Assembly (NCBI GenBank): GCA_903887415.1
Contig: CAISPO010000021.1
Location: 22,649-86,648, forward strand
Direction of reading: 5' to 3'
Length of the DNA stretch: 64,000 nucleotides
From: an uncultured Bacteroidota bacterium
GTDB lineage: Bacteria > Bacteroidota > Bacteroidia > Chitinophagales > Chitinophagaceae
The translations under genes and the position numbers were made by a program. Positions 1-8,328 of this stretch are shown piece by piece (positions within the stretch are counted from its first letter, which is position 1; each line of letters starts with the position of its first letter). The notes beneath the pieces are model-generated. The model saw nothing but the letters and a program-made list of their open reading frames with translations. It was not told where the DNA came from and did not search any database.

Positions 1-203
1 ACCTGGAATATATGGCGGAACAATTAGGGATAGACAAAAAGCAGCTCATCAGGTGGAACCAGGATTATGAATTGTTCACTTACAACACCTACCCTACCCC
101 ATATTACAACCTGCGCATCCCAAAAGACAAGCTGGACCAGTTCCTGCAAAAGAAAGAGTCGCTGACAAAGAAATCTGCAGAGATCTTTGCCGGGTTAAAA
201 TAA
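1..203 (+). CDS. C-terminal end of a probable murein lytic transglycosylase (5' truncated by window)
   Basis: The reading frame is open from the window edge and ends at 201-203, so only about 66 C-terminal residues are visible. The text reads like the last module of Bacteroidota MltD/Slt-type lytic transglycosylases, where a LysM-like segment ('AEQLGIDKKQLIRWN', then 'YYNLRIPKDKLDQF') follows the catalytic domain. Such enzymes cleave peptidoglycan glycan strands in the periplasm. No catalytic residues are in view, so the assignment rests on this tail alone. The ATG at 12 is probably internal. Confidence 0.4.
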   Translation, partial: LEYMAEQLGIDKKQLIRWNQDYELFTYNTYPTPYYNLRIPKDKLDQFLQKKESLTKKSAEIFAGLK

Positions 204-273
204 CACCAGGGCCACGCCCTAGTATTATTCGGCATCCGCCGTTATTTTATTTTTTATTTTTAATTTTATTTTC

Positions 274-281
274 TACCTTTG
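274..281 (+). promoter_or_regulatory. Putative -7 promoter box of rpsT
   Basis: TACCTTTG matches the Bacteroidota -7 consensus TAnnTTTG exactly. It lies 22 bases before the rpsT start, in a very T-rich spacer after the preceding gene. No clear -33 TTG partner is visible. Confidence 0.5.
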
Positions 282-303
282 CAGTCCTTAAAAAAAGAAT
301 TGA

Positions 304-558
304 ATGGCAAACCATAAAGCAACCAAAAAAGATGTCCGCCAGAGTGAGAAGCGCCGTGAGCGTAACCGTTACTACGGCAAGACCACCCGTAACGCTATCC
401 GTACGCTGCTGGCAACAACCAACAAATCAGAAGCAGAAGCAAGCCTTGGCAAAGTAATATCTATGATAGATAAGCTGGCTAAGCGCAACATTATTCATAA
501 GAACAAGGCCGGCAACGTTAAATCCGGTATTGTAAAAAGAGTGAATGCTTTAGCATAA
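304..558 (+). CDS. rpsT: 30S ribosomal protein S20
   Basis: This 84-residue, very basic protein is S20, which binds 16S rRNA early in assembly of the small ribosomal subunit. It has the family's typical length and shape: a Lys/Arg-rich N-terminus (MANHKATKKDVRQSEKRR), a helical core and the closing 'IIHKNKAGNVKSGIVKRVNAL' pattern, in which KNKA and a basic C-terminal helix are characteristic. It is a single-gene unit, with a -7 box upstream and a strong hairpin terminator downstream. Confidence 0.97.
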   Translation: MANHKATKKDVRQSEKRRERNRYYGKTTRNAIRTLLATTNKSEAEASLGKVISMIDKLAKRNIIHKNKAGNVKSGIVKRVNALA

Positions 559-579
559 TCATTCTATATTATTTGTGCA

Positions 580-607
580 AAAGCCCTCTGGTATTCCGGA
601 GGGCTTT
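580..607 (+). terminator. Rho-independent terminator after rpsT
   Basis: AAAGCCCTC and GAGGGCTTT form a 9 bp stem around a short loop, 22 bases after the rpsT stop codon. Confidence 0.8.
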
Positions 608-706
608 GTATTTGGTGTTTTCCGTTCGCAAGTGAAACCATTGAACATTAGAAAACAGGCATAATACCATTTAGACAACTAATATAATACAGGCATCAAA
701 AAAATA

Positions 707-786
707 CTCGCGCTTTGCGGCCTTCAAAACAAAATAAGAGAGCCACGCCTTCGCGCCTTTGCGAGAGATTTTTTGCGAAACACCTT
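707..786. repeat. Dispersed repeat family A, copy 1
   Basis: About 75 bases beginning CTCGCGCTTTGCGG and ending GCGAGAGATTTTTTGCGAAACACC. Copies 2 (821), 3 (53330) and 4 (56634) share the opening CGCGCTTxGCGG, an A-rich middle with AAAACAAAAT, and a closing GCGAGAGAxxTTTTT. It lies outside coding sequence. Confidence 0.75.
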
Positions 787-820
787 GCTGCATAATTTAG
801 GCGTCCAACTGGTATAAAAA

Positions 821-903
821 CGCGCTTGGCGGTCTTAAAAAAACAAAATATGAGAATAGCGAGCTTTGCGGCTTGGCGAGAGACCTTTTTTGCGAGACGT
901 TTG
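821..903. repeat. Dispersed repeat family A, copy 2
   Basis: Begins CGCGCTTGGCGGTCTTAAAA, continues with GCGAGCTTTGCGG and ends GCGAGAGACCTTTTTTGCGAGA. It is in the same orientation as copy 1 and about 40 bases after it, giving a direct tandem pair. Confidence 0.75.
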
Positions 904-936
904 TCATCGGATTTGACGTTTACACGGCATTAAAAC

Positions 937-1590
937 TCATACCTTCGCCAGCTTAAAAACAACGCCCATTGTGTAGTTGTGTATGCCTTGCACCGGTTTG
1001 AAAGTAGCATTTATCATAGCCTGAGCCACTTCTTTGCCGTCTATTGGTTTCAGACTGCCCAGGCCGGGAATCAGGGATATTGCTTTCATAACACCTATCC
1101 CTATCTGCTCACCTCCTCTCACTTCTTTTCTGCCGCTGCCCAGCATACCGGGGCGTATGATGTGGATCGTTTCAAAAGGCAGTTTCTTTATATCCCGCTC
1201 CAGTTCACCCTTCATCCTTGAATAAAATATTTTCGATGCAGGGTCTGCACCTGCTGCCGATACCAGCACATATACTGGCACATTATGGGCCACCGCCGCT
1301 TTTGCTGCCTGGTATTGGTAAGTGTAGTCTATCTTATATTGCGCATCCTTACTACCGGCAGCCTTCAGCGTAGTACCCATTGCAGAGTACAGCACATCAC
1401 CGGTAACAAACTTCTTCCAGGTATCCGGCTGGTCAAAATCCACCACATGCTCCTCCAGCTTGGCATTGGCAATGCCGGTGCTTTTTCTCACCAGCACCTT
1501 CACTTTTTCAAAACGGGAATCCCGGAGCAACAGCGCCACAAGGCGGCTGCCCACATAACCAGTAGCTCCAATCACAATCGCGGTCTTCAT
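937..1590 (-). CDS. NAD(P)-binding atypical short-chain dehydrogenase / nucleoside-diphosphate-sugar epimerase-like protein
   Basis: A 217-residue Rossmann-fold protein of the NAD(P)H-binding (TIP30/HTATIP2-like, extended/atypical SDR) type. The N-terminal dinucleotide-binding loop GATGYVG follows the first strand at residues 3-16. 'DVLYSAMGTT' and 'VYVLVSAAGADP' correspond to the next strands, and 'FYSRMKGELERDIKKL' resembles the SDR helix carrying the YxxxK pair (here YSRMK). The substrate cannot be told from the sequence. I chose the ATG at 1590 because the Rossmann strand begins there; a start six codons earlier adds only a non-conserved tail. It is transcribed convergently with rpsT. Confidence 0.8.
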   Translation of the reverse strand: MKTAIVIGATGYVGSRLVALLLRDSRFEKVKVLVRKSTGIANAKLEEHVVDFDQPDTWKKFVTGDVLYSAMGTTLKAAGSKDAQYKIDYTYQYQAAKAAVAHNVPVYVLVSAAGADPASKIFYSRMKGELERDIKKLPFETIHIIRPGMLGSGRKEVRGGEQIGIGVMKAISLIPGLGSLKPIDGKEVAQAMINATFKPVQGIHNYTMGVVFKLAKV

Positions 1591-1633
1591 AATGTAAACT
1601 CTGCACAATATCTATAAATATCATGCCTTTCAA

Positions 1634-1891
1634 CTACTGCTTCATGCTTTCCACCAGCGCCACATACTTTGTCATGGCCTCATCGGGCACCAGGCCTTTC
1701 AATTTTGCCCATGCGGCATGCTTGGCTACACCTACAAAGTCAAACGGATTAGATGGCCCCTCATCAGGTGCATCGCCATCCGTAGCCTGCTTATACAGGC
1801 TATACAGGCTCAGCAGCGTATCGTTGTCCGGGCGGCTGGTTAGCAGCTTGCTGTCTGCAACAGCCTTTTCAAATGTCTCTTTTAAAGTCAT
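1634..1891 (-). CDS. Acyl-CoA-binding protein (ACBP)
   Basis: An 85-residue protein with the ACBP fold signatures: 'LYSLYKQATDGD' (the conserved YxLYKQAT-GD helix), then 'AKHAAWAKLKGL' and the closing 'AMTKYVALVESM' helix. ACBPs bind long-chain acyl-CoA esters in the cytosol and buffer their pool. The open frame extends 35 codons upstream, but that extension translates a repeat element and low-complexity spacer, so the ATG at 1891 is preferred and gives the normal ACBP length. It follows the DUF1684 gene on the same strand, about 100 bases downstream. Confidence 0.9.
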   Translation of the reverse strand: MTLKETFEKAVADSKLLTSRPDNDTLLSLYSLYKQATDGDAPDEGPSNPFDFVGVAKHAAWAKLKGLVPDEAMTKYVALVESMKQ

Positions 1892-1934
1892 AATTATATG
1901 TTGAAAAAGTAAAAACAAGAACTCCCGCCTTACG

Positions 1935-1998
1935 TAACATCTCCTCTCCTTCGGAGTCCCGCCAGGGGAGGAGCGTAGCTCGCGGGGAGAGGTCATTG
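1935..1998. repeat. Dispersed repeat with CGGGGAGAGGTCATTG end, overlapping a stop codon
   Basis: The segment contains CTCTCCTTCGGAG and GGGGAGGAGCGTAGCTCGCGGGGAGAGG. Its last 16 bases (1983-1998) are identical to 54787-54802 inside ligA. The TGA stop of the DUF1684 gene (1993-1995, complement) lies inside the element. Confidence 0.6.
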
Positions 1999-2589
1999 CG
2001 TAAACATCAGCTCCCCCGCCTTTACCGACATCGGCAGCCTGTTCTCCGCCGGTGGTATCGGGCAGGAAAAGCCATCAGCATATGCACAGTAGGGATTGTA
2101 ACATTTATTAAAATCAAGCAGTACCGCGCCATTGCTTATGTCCTTTACGGAAAGGTCAAGGTACCTGCCGCCGCCATAAGTAAAGTCATAGGTTGTCCCA
2201 TCCGTAAATGGCACAAACAGATCATCTTTATGTGCAGCTTCTTTTACCAGGTCTATACTCTGGTAGATATGCAGTGTGCCTATCGTATCATTAATTGTAA
2301 AAGTGACGGTTCCAAATTCACGAAAGGGCTTTTTCTTCCCGCTGTGCGTGTCTATCATAAAAGGCTGGCTGCCCGGCGTTTCTTTCACCGTTCCCCATAC
2401 CCGGTAAGCGGCGTCCGGCTTGAAAAAATTCAAGTCTTTCACCTGCGAAGACTTTATTGGGCTCCGCGCATCCGAAATAAGGTCCGCGATGTACTGCTTG
2501 CGGTACTGCAAAATGCTATCAGCATACGTCTGTCCGCCAGCACAAAATGCTGAAGACAGTAGCAGTAAAACGCAAATTATTCTTACCAT
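1993..2589 (-). CDS. DUF1684 domain secreted protein
   Basis: A 198-residue protein with an N-terminal signal peptide (VRIICVLLLLSSAFCAGG) and a DUF1684 domain. The domain's C-terminal signature is clear: 'GGGRYLDL', 'LLDFNKCYNPYCAY' and 'CPIPPAENRLP' followed by 'VKAGE'. The family's biochemical role is not established, although the strongly conserved YNPYCAY/CPxPPxxN block suggests an active or binding site. An ATG four codons upstream (2601) is possible. The last codons and stop fall in a dispersed repeat, so the extreme C-terminus may be repeat-derived. Confidence 0.8.
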   Translation of the reverse strand: MVRIICVLLLLSSAFCAGGQTYADSILQYRKQYIADLISDARSPIKSSQVKDLNFFKPDAAYRVWGTVKETPGSQPFMIDTHSGKKKPFREFGTVTFTINDTIGTLHIYQSIDLVKEAAHKDDLFVPFTDGTTYDFTYGGGRYLDLSVKDISNGAVLLDFNKCYNPYCAYADGFSCPIPPAENRLPMSVKAGELMFTQ

Positions 2590-2605
2590 AAATACAGACA
2601 AAAAA

Positions 2606-2640
2606 TCAATCCTAATTCCAAAATCCTAATTCCTAATTCC
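2606..2640. repeat. AATTCC-rich intergenic island
   Basis: Contains three spaced units of CCTAATTCC/AAATCC. The same simple motif fills several other gaps (31684, 51845, 51911) and is also found inside hemH. Confidence 0.6.
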
Positions 2641-2647
2641 ATCACTA

Positions 2648-4159
2648 TTATTTCTCCGCTTTCAACTGCGGGAAAAACAGCACATCCTGTATCGAAACCT
2701 GTCCCGTAAGCAGCATCGCCAGGCGCTCTATGCCTATGCCTATGCCCGCTGTGGGCGGCATACCGTACTCCAGCGCACGCAGAAAATCATAGTCTATGAA
2801 CATTGCCTCCTCGTCGCCGCGCTCCATATTTTTCACTTGCTCTTCAAAACGCCCACGCTGCTCTATCGGGTCATTCAGCTCGCTGTACGCATTGGCTATT
2901 TCCTTGCCGTTTATGATCAGCTCAAAACGCTCCACCAGCCCATCCTTGCTGCGGTGCTTCTTGGTAAGCGGGCTCATCTCTATGGGGTAATCAATAATAA
3001 AAGTAGGCTGCACATAGTGCTTTTCGCACTTACCGCCGAAAATTTCGTCGATCAACTTACCCTTGCCCATGGTAGCATCCACCTGTAGATTCAGTTGCCT
3101 GCACACATTGCGAAGCCCATGCTCGTCCATTCCGCTGATGTCTATGCCGGTATGTTCCTGTATCGCATCATAAATGCTGATGCGCTTGTAAGGGGCTTTG
3201 AAATCGATCTCTGTTTCACCTACCACGGTTACAGAAGTACCATTAGTGGCAATAGCGGTTTGCTCCAGCATCTGCTCTGTGGTTTCCATCATCCACAAAT
3301 AATCTTTGTAGGCCACGTAAAATTCCAGTATAGTAAACTCCGGATTGTGCGTGCGGTCCATACCCTCATTCCTGAAGTTGCGGCTGAACTCATATACCCA
3401 TTCAAAACCGCCCACTATCAGGCGTTTCAAGTATAGCTCATTGGCTATGCGCAGGTATAGCGGCATGTCCAGTGCATTATGATGCGTGATGAACGGCTTC
3501 GCCAGCGCACCGCCGGGTATGCCTTGCAGCACAGGCGTATCCACTTCCAGGCCACCCCTTTCATTCAGAAAATTGCGGATGGCATTCTTCATTTTTGTGA
3601 TTTTCGTGAACGTATCCCTTACCGAAGGGTTCACAATAAGATCAGCATATCGCTGGCGATATTTGAATTCAAGATCAGTAACGGCATCAAACACTTCACC
3701 GTCTTTCTCCTTCGTTACCGGCATGGGGTGCAGCGACTTGGTAAGCAGTGAGAACGAAGTAACATAAATAGAGGTCTCCCCCGTTTTGGTAATAAACCCA
3801 AACCCTTTTATACCTATTATATCCCCTATATCCAGCAGCTTTTTCCACACCAGGTCGTACATCGTCTTGTCCTCGCCGGGGCATATCTCATCGCGCTTTA
3901 TGTAAGCCTGTATCCTGCCGGTACTGTCCTGTAACACCGCAAAATTCGCCTTGCCCATATCACGCACACTCATGATGCGGCCAGCAAGTGATATTTCTTT
4001 AAACGTTTCTTTATTTTCTTCGCTGTAGTTTTCCTTTATCCCTTTTGCCGTGTGGGTGACCTCATAAAGTGGCGCGGGATAAGGATCTATCCCCAGTTCC
4101 AATAGTTCTTTCAGCTTGTCGCGGCGTACTAATTCCTGTTCGCTAAGTATTGCTTGCAT
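2648..4159 (-). CDS. lysS: Lysyl-tRNA synthetase (class II)
   Basis: This 503-residue enzyme charges tRNA-Lys with lysine in the cytosol. The N-terminal OB-fold anticodon-binding domain (about residues 55-160) carries 'GRIMSVRDMGKANFAVLQD'. The class II core follows with motif 2 (FRNEGMDRTHNPEFTILEFY) and motif 3 (GIGIGIERLAMLLT). 'YRQRYADL' is the usual LysRS junction, and length is normal. A perfect -7 box ends five bases before the ATG, which supports this start and suggests a very short or absent 5' leader. Confidence 0.97.
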   Translation of the reverse strand: MQAILSEQELVRRDKLKELLELGIDPYPAPLYEVTHTAKGIKENYSEENKETFKEISLAGRIMSVRDMGKANFAVLQDSTGRIQAYIKRDEICPGEDKTMYDLVWKKLLDIGDIIGIKGFGFITKTGETSIYVTSFSLLTKSLHPMPVTKEKDGEVFDAVTDLEFKYRQRYADLIVNPSVRDTFTKITKMKNAIRNFLNERGGLEVDTPVLQGIPGGALAKPFITHHNALDMPLYLRIANELYLKRLIVGGFEWVYEFSRNFRNEGMDRTHNPEFTILEFYVAYKDYLWMMETTEQMLEQTAIATNGTSVTVVGETEIDFKAPYKRISIYDAIQEHTGIDISGMDEHGLRNVCRQLNLQVDATMGKGKLIDEIFGGKCEKHYVQPTFIIDYPIEMSPLTKKHRSKDGLVERFELIINGKEIANAYSELNDPIEQRGRFEEQVKNMERGDEEAMFIDYDFLRALEYGMPPTAGIGIGIERLAMLLTGQVSIQDVLFFPQLKAEK

Positions 4160-4164
4160 GGGTG

Positions 4165-4172
4165 CAAAAATA
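4165..4172 (-). promoter_or_regulatory. Putative -7 promoter box of lysS, adjacent to the start codon
   Basis: On the minus strand the sequence is TATTTTTG, a match to TAnnTTTG, ending five bases before the lysS ATG. Transcription would begin at or very near the start codon. Confidence 0.5.
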
Positions 4173-4329
4173 GTTTATTGGTCGATAAGTTGGGCGGGAA
4201 TTTGAATATCAGGTACAGAGGCTAAAAAACGAAATACCTCCCGAACATCACCTAAACATGTTTTTCTGCGACCCCACTTATTATACTATATTTTGTTTCG
4301 ATAAAAAACTATACTTTTAAGGTCTATCT

Positions 4330-6570
4330 ATGAATGGCTCTATGACGCAGGCAGATAATAACGACCAGGAAACACAGCAAGCCCTGTATGAGTCTATCAT
4401 CAATTTTTCTGATGATGCAATTTTCAGCAAAACCATCGATGGTACCGTTACAAGCTGGAACAATGGAGCTGAAGCAATATTTGGTTATCCCGCCGCTGAG
4501 ATTGTCGGCAAGAATATTTCATTGATAATCCCCCCTTTTCGCATAAGTGAAGAACTGGAGATCATCGGGAAAATTAAGAAAGGTGAGTTTGTCAGGCATT
4601 ACGAAACAGAGCGTGTGGGCAAAGGCGGACGCATGATAAATGTATCCCTCACCATATCACCGCTGAAAGATAAGAACGGCACGATAACAGGCGCATCCGG
4701 TATAGCCCGCGAGAGCGAACGGAAATACTATAACCTCTTCCAGAATTATCCGGTTCCAAGCTGGGTAATAGACCAGGACAGCTTCCGATTCCTGGATGTT
4801 AATAAAGCAGCCATTGACCATTACGGCTATAGTTATGAGGAGTTTCTTTCCATGACTGCCGTTGATATAAGGCCGGATGAAGAAAAAAACCGCTTTCTTA
4901 ACCTGGATCGTACTAAGGATCACCTGGGCGCACGTGGACAATGGAGGCACAAAAAAAAGGACGGCACTGTTATTCATGTAGAGATCAATCTGGACAATAT
5001 CATTTTTGACGGAAGGAACTGTTCCCTGATCGTAGCGCATGACATAACAGAGAAAACAGAAGCGGAGAAGAAGCTGCAACATACTACCCTTCGTCTGAAA
5101 CAGGCCCAGAGCATTGCACACATTGGAAGCTGGGAACTTAATTTTGCAACCGGGATAACTATGTTCTCCGATGAAGCGTGCAGTATCTATGGCCTTTCGC
5201 CGGAGGAAAACGCACAATCATCTTCATCTTTTCTGTCGTTCGTGCATCCCGGTGATCTGGATTTTGTAATCAAAAACATACTTGAATCACAGGCGTCATT
5301 TAATACCGTATCCTTTCGTTACCGTATTATCCGAAAGGATGGCACGATTCGGCATATTTATTCACAAAGCGAAATAGAGCTGAACAGCGAAGGCAAGCCG
5401 GTTGACCAGTACGGAATAGTACATGACGTTACCGAGCAAAACCTGGCACAGGAACAAAACCAGCAAACACAGCAGCGATACAAGCAGGTGGTGGACAATA
5501 TCCTGGACGGCCTGATGATAGATGACCCGGATGGGAAGGTACTGTATGCAAATGACCAGTTCCTCAACCTTTTCGGATTGGAAAGAACTGACTTGAACAC
5601 GCTGGTACTTGAAGACTATATAGCGCCGGAATACCGCCCCGTGCTTCGCGACCGGCACAACCGCAGAGTAGCTGGCGAAAAAGTACCAAGCCTTTTTGAA
5701 TACCAGGGACTGAGGAAAAATGGCACCCGGATATGGCTGGAAGTGCGGGTATGTAAAGTAATTGAAAATGACGTTGTAATAGGCACCCAGTCGGCTATAC
5801 GCGACATCACCGACCGCAAACAAGCGGAAGACGATATTAAAAAGCTCAATCAATCCCTGGAGCAAAAAGTGAAAGACCGCACCGCGCAACTGGAAGCATT
5901 GAATAATGAGCTGGAATCCTTCTCCTATTCGGTTGCGCACGACCTCCGGGCCCCATTGCGTATTATCAACGGCTATTCGGAGATACTGAAAAAAGATTAT
6001 GATAGTAAGCTGGATGCAGAAGCAGACCGGCTCATCAATGTTATAGTAACCAATACGCACCGCATGGGCCGGCTGATCGATGAAATATTAAATCTGGCAC
6101 GACTGGGCAGGAAAGAATTGGACAAGCATACTACCGATATGAACGCACTGGTAAAAACCGTAATTGCTGAGCAAACAGCAGTCGCCACAAAACCGGTAGC
6201 ATTCAATATTGCTGAATTACCCGATGCGGTTTGCGATAATACACTGATACGGCAGGTATGGAGTAACCTCCTTTCAAATGCCATAAAATATTCCGGCAAG
6301 CAGGAAGATCAGTCTGTTGCCATAAATTCTTTGCAACAAGACGGATTTATTGTATATTCCGTAAAAGACAATGGCGTAGGCTTCGATATGGCGTACAGCG
6401 ACAAGTTGTTTGGCGTGTTTCAGCGGCTGCATAAGCAAAGCGAGTTCGAAGGGACTGGTGTGGGGCTTGCCTTGGTGCATCGCATCATCACCAAACACGG
6501 CGGCAATGTATGGGCGGAATCGGAGGAAGGCAAGGGCGCAACTTTTTATTTTAGTTTACCGATAATATGA
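4330..6570 (+). CDS. Multi-PAS hybrid-free sensor histidine kinase
   Basis: A 746-residue histidine kinase. Four PAS-type sensor modules are visible at about residues 15-130, 131-245, 252-370 and 380-500, each followed by a PAC-like 'DITE/DVTE/DITD' linker. A coiled coil leads into the HisKA domain, where the phospho-accepting His is residue 537 in 'SYSVAHDLRAPLR'. The HATPase_c domain has the N box NLLSNAIKYS, G1 DNGVGFD and G2 GTGVGLALV. No membrane segment is seen, so it is probably cytosolic and senses an internal or diffusible cue. It overlaps the next gene by 4 bases (ATGA) and the two are surely co-translated. Confidence 0.93.
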   Translation: MNGSMTQADNNDQETQQALYESIINFSDDAIFSKTIDGTVTSWNNGAEAIFGYPAAEIVGKNISLIIPPFRISEELEIIGKIKKGEFVRHYETERVGKGGRMINVSLTISPLKDKNGTITGASGIARESERKYYNLFQNYPVPSWVIDQDSFRFLDVNKAAIDHYGYSYEEFLSMTAVDIRPDEEKNRFLNLDRTKDHLGARGQWRHKKKDGTVIHVEINLDNIIFDGRNCSLIVAHDITEKTEAEKKLQHTTLRLKQAQSIAHIGSWELNFATGITMFSDEACSIYGLSPEENAQSSSSFLSFVHPGDLDFVIKNILESQASFNTVSFRYRIIRKDGTIRHIYSQSEIELNSEGKPVDQYGIVHDVTEQNLAQEQNQQTQQRYKQVVDNILDGLMIDDPDGKVLYANDQFLNLFGLERTDLNTLVLEDYIAPEYRPVLRDRHNRRVAGEKVPSLFEYQGLRKNGTRIWLEVRVCKVIENDVVIGTQSAIRDITDRKQAEDDIKKLNQSLEQKVKDRTAQLEALNNELESFSYSVAHDLRAPLRIINGYSEILKKDYDSKLDAEADRLINVIVTNTHRMGRLIDEILNLARLGRKELDKHTTDMNALVKTVIAEQTAVATKPVAFNIAELPDAVCDNTLIRQVWSNLLSNAIKYSGKQEDQSVAINSLQQDGFIVYSVKDNGVGFDMAYSDKLFGVFQRLHKQSEFEGTGVGLALVHRIITKHGGNVWAESEEGKGATFYFSLPII

Positions 6571-7016
6571 TCTCTATGGAACAGCAAACAGACATACTGC
6601 TTATTGAAGACAATCCCGACGAAGCCGAGCTGGCGATAAGGAGCCTCAAAAAGAATAACCTTACCAACAACCTGGTGCATATTGACGATGGCGCAGAAGC
6701 GCTGGATTACATTTTCTCTCGTGGAAAATACGCCGGCAAGGCCGCTCATTCCAATCCAAGGCTCATTTTACTGGATCTCAATCTGCCGAAAGTAGGCGGC
6801 CTCGATATTCTGAAACAAGTAAAGTCAGACGACCGCACCAAAACGATTCCGATCGTGGTGCTTACTTCATCGCATGAACAAAGAGATGTAATAGAAAGCT
6901 ATAAACTGGGCGTAAACAGCTATCTCGTGAAGCCGGTAAACTTCGCCTCATTCGCGCAGGCTATTGCTGATCTTAAAATGTATTGGCTGGTGCTTAATCA
7001 GCCGCCCATACAGTAG
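6567..7016 (+). CDS. Single-domain response regulator (Rcp1/CheY-like)
   Basis: A 149-residue stand-alone receiver domain with no output module. The acidic pocket is 'LLIEDNPDEAE', the phospho-acceptor Asp is residue 70 in 'ILLDLNLPKVGG', the conserved Thr/Ser is in 'VVLTSS', and the Lys is in 'YLVKPVNF'. This is the Rcp1-type receiver usually paired with PAS/phytochrome-like kinases. It overlaps the kinase stop codon by 4 bases, so it is almost certainly the partner. A second ATG three codons in (6576) is also a plausible start. The downstream target is not evident here. Confidence 0.93.
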   Translation: MISMEQQTDILLIEDNPDEAELAIRSLKKNNLTNNLVHIDDGAEALDYIFSRGKYAGKAAHSNPRLILLDLNLPKVGGLDILKQVKSDDRTKTIPIVVLTSSHEQRDVIESYKLGVNSYLVKPVNFASFAQAIADLKMYWLVLNQPPIQ

Positions 7017-7092
7017 CGCCCGCTATTTCCCCAATTGCAAAGCTGGCCATAGCCCACCGGCGTCTGTACGAATCAACCTATCGCTTTATCCC

Positions 7093-8286
7093 TTACTGCC
7101 CTTTATATTCTTTCAACGCTGCTTCCAGGCAATCCATGGCCGCATTAATATCGTCTTTATTAAGTACATAAGCGAGGCGCACTTCGTTCTTGCCCTTACC
7201 TGTTGTGGCATAAAACCCTGCCGCAGGAGCCATCATCACGGTAGCCCCATTGTGCGAGAATCCTTCCAGCAGCCACTGGCAAAACTTATCCGCGCTATCA
7301 ACAGGCAACTGCGCCATAGCGTAAAAAGCACCACCGGGAAGCGGACACTTTACACCAGGAATCGCCTTCAGGCGTTTCACCAGCAGGTCGCGGCGAGCAG
7401 TGTATTCAGCATGTACTTCATTAAAATAATCAGCAGGCAGGTCAACAGCAGCCTCTCCCAATATCTGGGCAAAAGAGGGAGGGCTTAGCCGGGCTTGTGC
7501 AAACTTCATGGCAGCATTGATCACATCCTGGTTGCGGGTCACAAAAGCGCCTATACGGCCGCCGCAGGCACTGTATCGTTTAGAGATGGTGTCTAGCAAA
7601 ATAGCATGCTCATCCATCCCTTCCAGCGACAATGCAGAGATGTGTTTGTTACCATCGTAGCAAAACTCACGGTATGCCTCATCACTGAACAGGAACAGGT
7701 CATGTTTCAGGCATATCTCCTTCAGCACATTCAGTTCTTCCATGCTGTACAAATACCCGGTAGGATTATTCGGGTTACAGATCATGATGGCTTTGGTGCG
7801 CGTAGTAACTGCCTTCTCGAAAATCTCTATAGGCGGCAACGCAAAACCGGTTTCTATGCTCGATGGTATCGGCACTACCTTCACACCTGAGCTCGTAGAA
7901 AAACCATTGTAATTGGCATAAAACGGCTCGGGAATAATGATCTCATCACCTGGGTCAAGACAACTTTGGATAGCGAACATAATGGCTTCGGAGCCACCTG
8001 TGGTTACTATGATCTGCCCAGCGGTAACATCAATATTGTTGCGTTGGTAGTAGTCCACCAGTTTATTCCGGTAGCTGTCAAACCCCGCGCTTGGGCTGTA
8101 TTCCAGCACCTTCATGTGGGTGTTCCTCACGGCATCAAGAATTGCCTTTGGCGTTTCAATATCGGGCTGGCCAATGTTGAGGTGATACACCTTGGCGCCC
8201 CTTTTCTTGGCAGCATCAGCAAACGGAACTAATTTACGAATGGGAGAGGGCGGCATATGCGCGCCACGATGAGAGATTACCGGCAT
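7093..8286 (-). CDS. Class I/II pyridoxal-phosphate aminotransferase
   Basis: A 397-residue fold-type I aminotransferase. Visible signatures are 'VYHLNIGQPDIETP' near the N-terminus, 'ICNPNNPTGYLYS' (substrate/PLP contact), 'FSDEAYREF' (PLP pyridine Asp) and 'LDTISKRYSACGGRIGA' with the Schiff-base Lys. It belongs to the broad AspC-like group, and the amino-acid specificity cannot be read from sequence. The frame extends 44 codons further upstream, but that stretch runs through a 40-base perfect palindrome and a -7 promoter box, so the ATG at 8286 is the credible start. Confidence 0.9.
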   Translation of the reverse strand: MPVISHRGAHMPPSPIRKLVPFADAAKKRGAKVYHLNIGQPDIETPKAILDAVRNTHMKVLEYSPSAGFDSYRNKLVDYYQRNNIDVTAGQIIVTTGGSEAIMFAIQSCLDPGDEIIIPEPFYANYNGFSTSSGVKVVPIPSSIETGFALPPIEIFEKAVTTRTKAIMICNPNNPTGYLYSMEELNVLKEICLKHDLFLFSDEAYREFCYDGNKHISALSLEGMDEHAILLDTISKRYSACGGRIGAFVTRNQDVINAAMKFAQARLSPPSFAQILGEAAVDLPADYFNEVHAEYTARRDLLVKRLKAIPGVKCPLPGGAFYAMAQLPVDSADKFCQWLLEGFSHNGATVMMAPAAGFYATTGKGKNEVRLAYVLNKDDINAAMDCLEAALKEYKGQ

Positions 8287-8291
8287 GGGGG

Positions 8292-8299
8292 CAAAGATA
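8292..8299 (-). promoter_or_regulatory. Putative -7 promoter box of the aminotransferase gene
   Basis: The minus strand reads TATCTTTG, a perfect TAnnTTTG, ending five bases before the ATG at 8286. It supports the shorter protein and suggests a leaderless or near-leaderless mRNA. Confidence 0.5.
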
Positions 8300-8328
8300 A
8301 AGTGAAAAGGGGGAATAGTTAAATGGAT

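Larger units (their letters stand above)
559..936. other. Intergenic stretch without a gene, holding two dispersed-repeat copies
   Basis: After the rpsT terminator this 378-base gap contains no convincing coding frame. It holds two copies of the 'CGCGCTTGGCGG...GCGAGAGA' repeat family, annotated separately. Both flanking genes point towards this gap. Confidence 0.7.

Noticed and set aside
1996..2553. 185-codon plus-strand frame opposite DUF1684.
   Set aside because: The minus strand encodes a complete signal peptide and DUF1684 signature; the plus frame has no domain.
4657..6060. Long minus-strand open frames inside the histidine kinase gene (e.g. 5362-6060).
   Set aside because: The plus-strand frame encodes a complete kinase with all motifs. 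The antisense frames have no recognisable domain and unusual composition.
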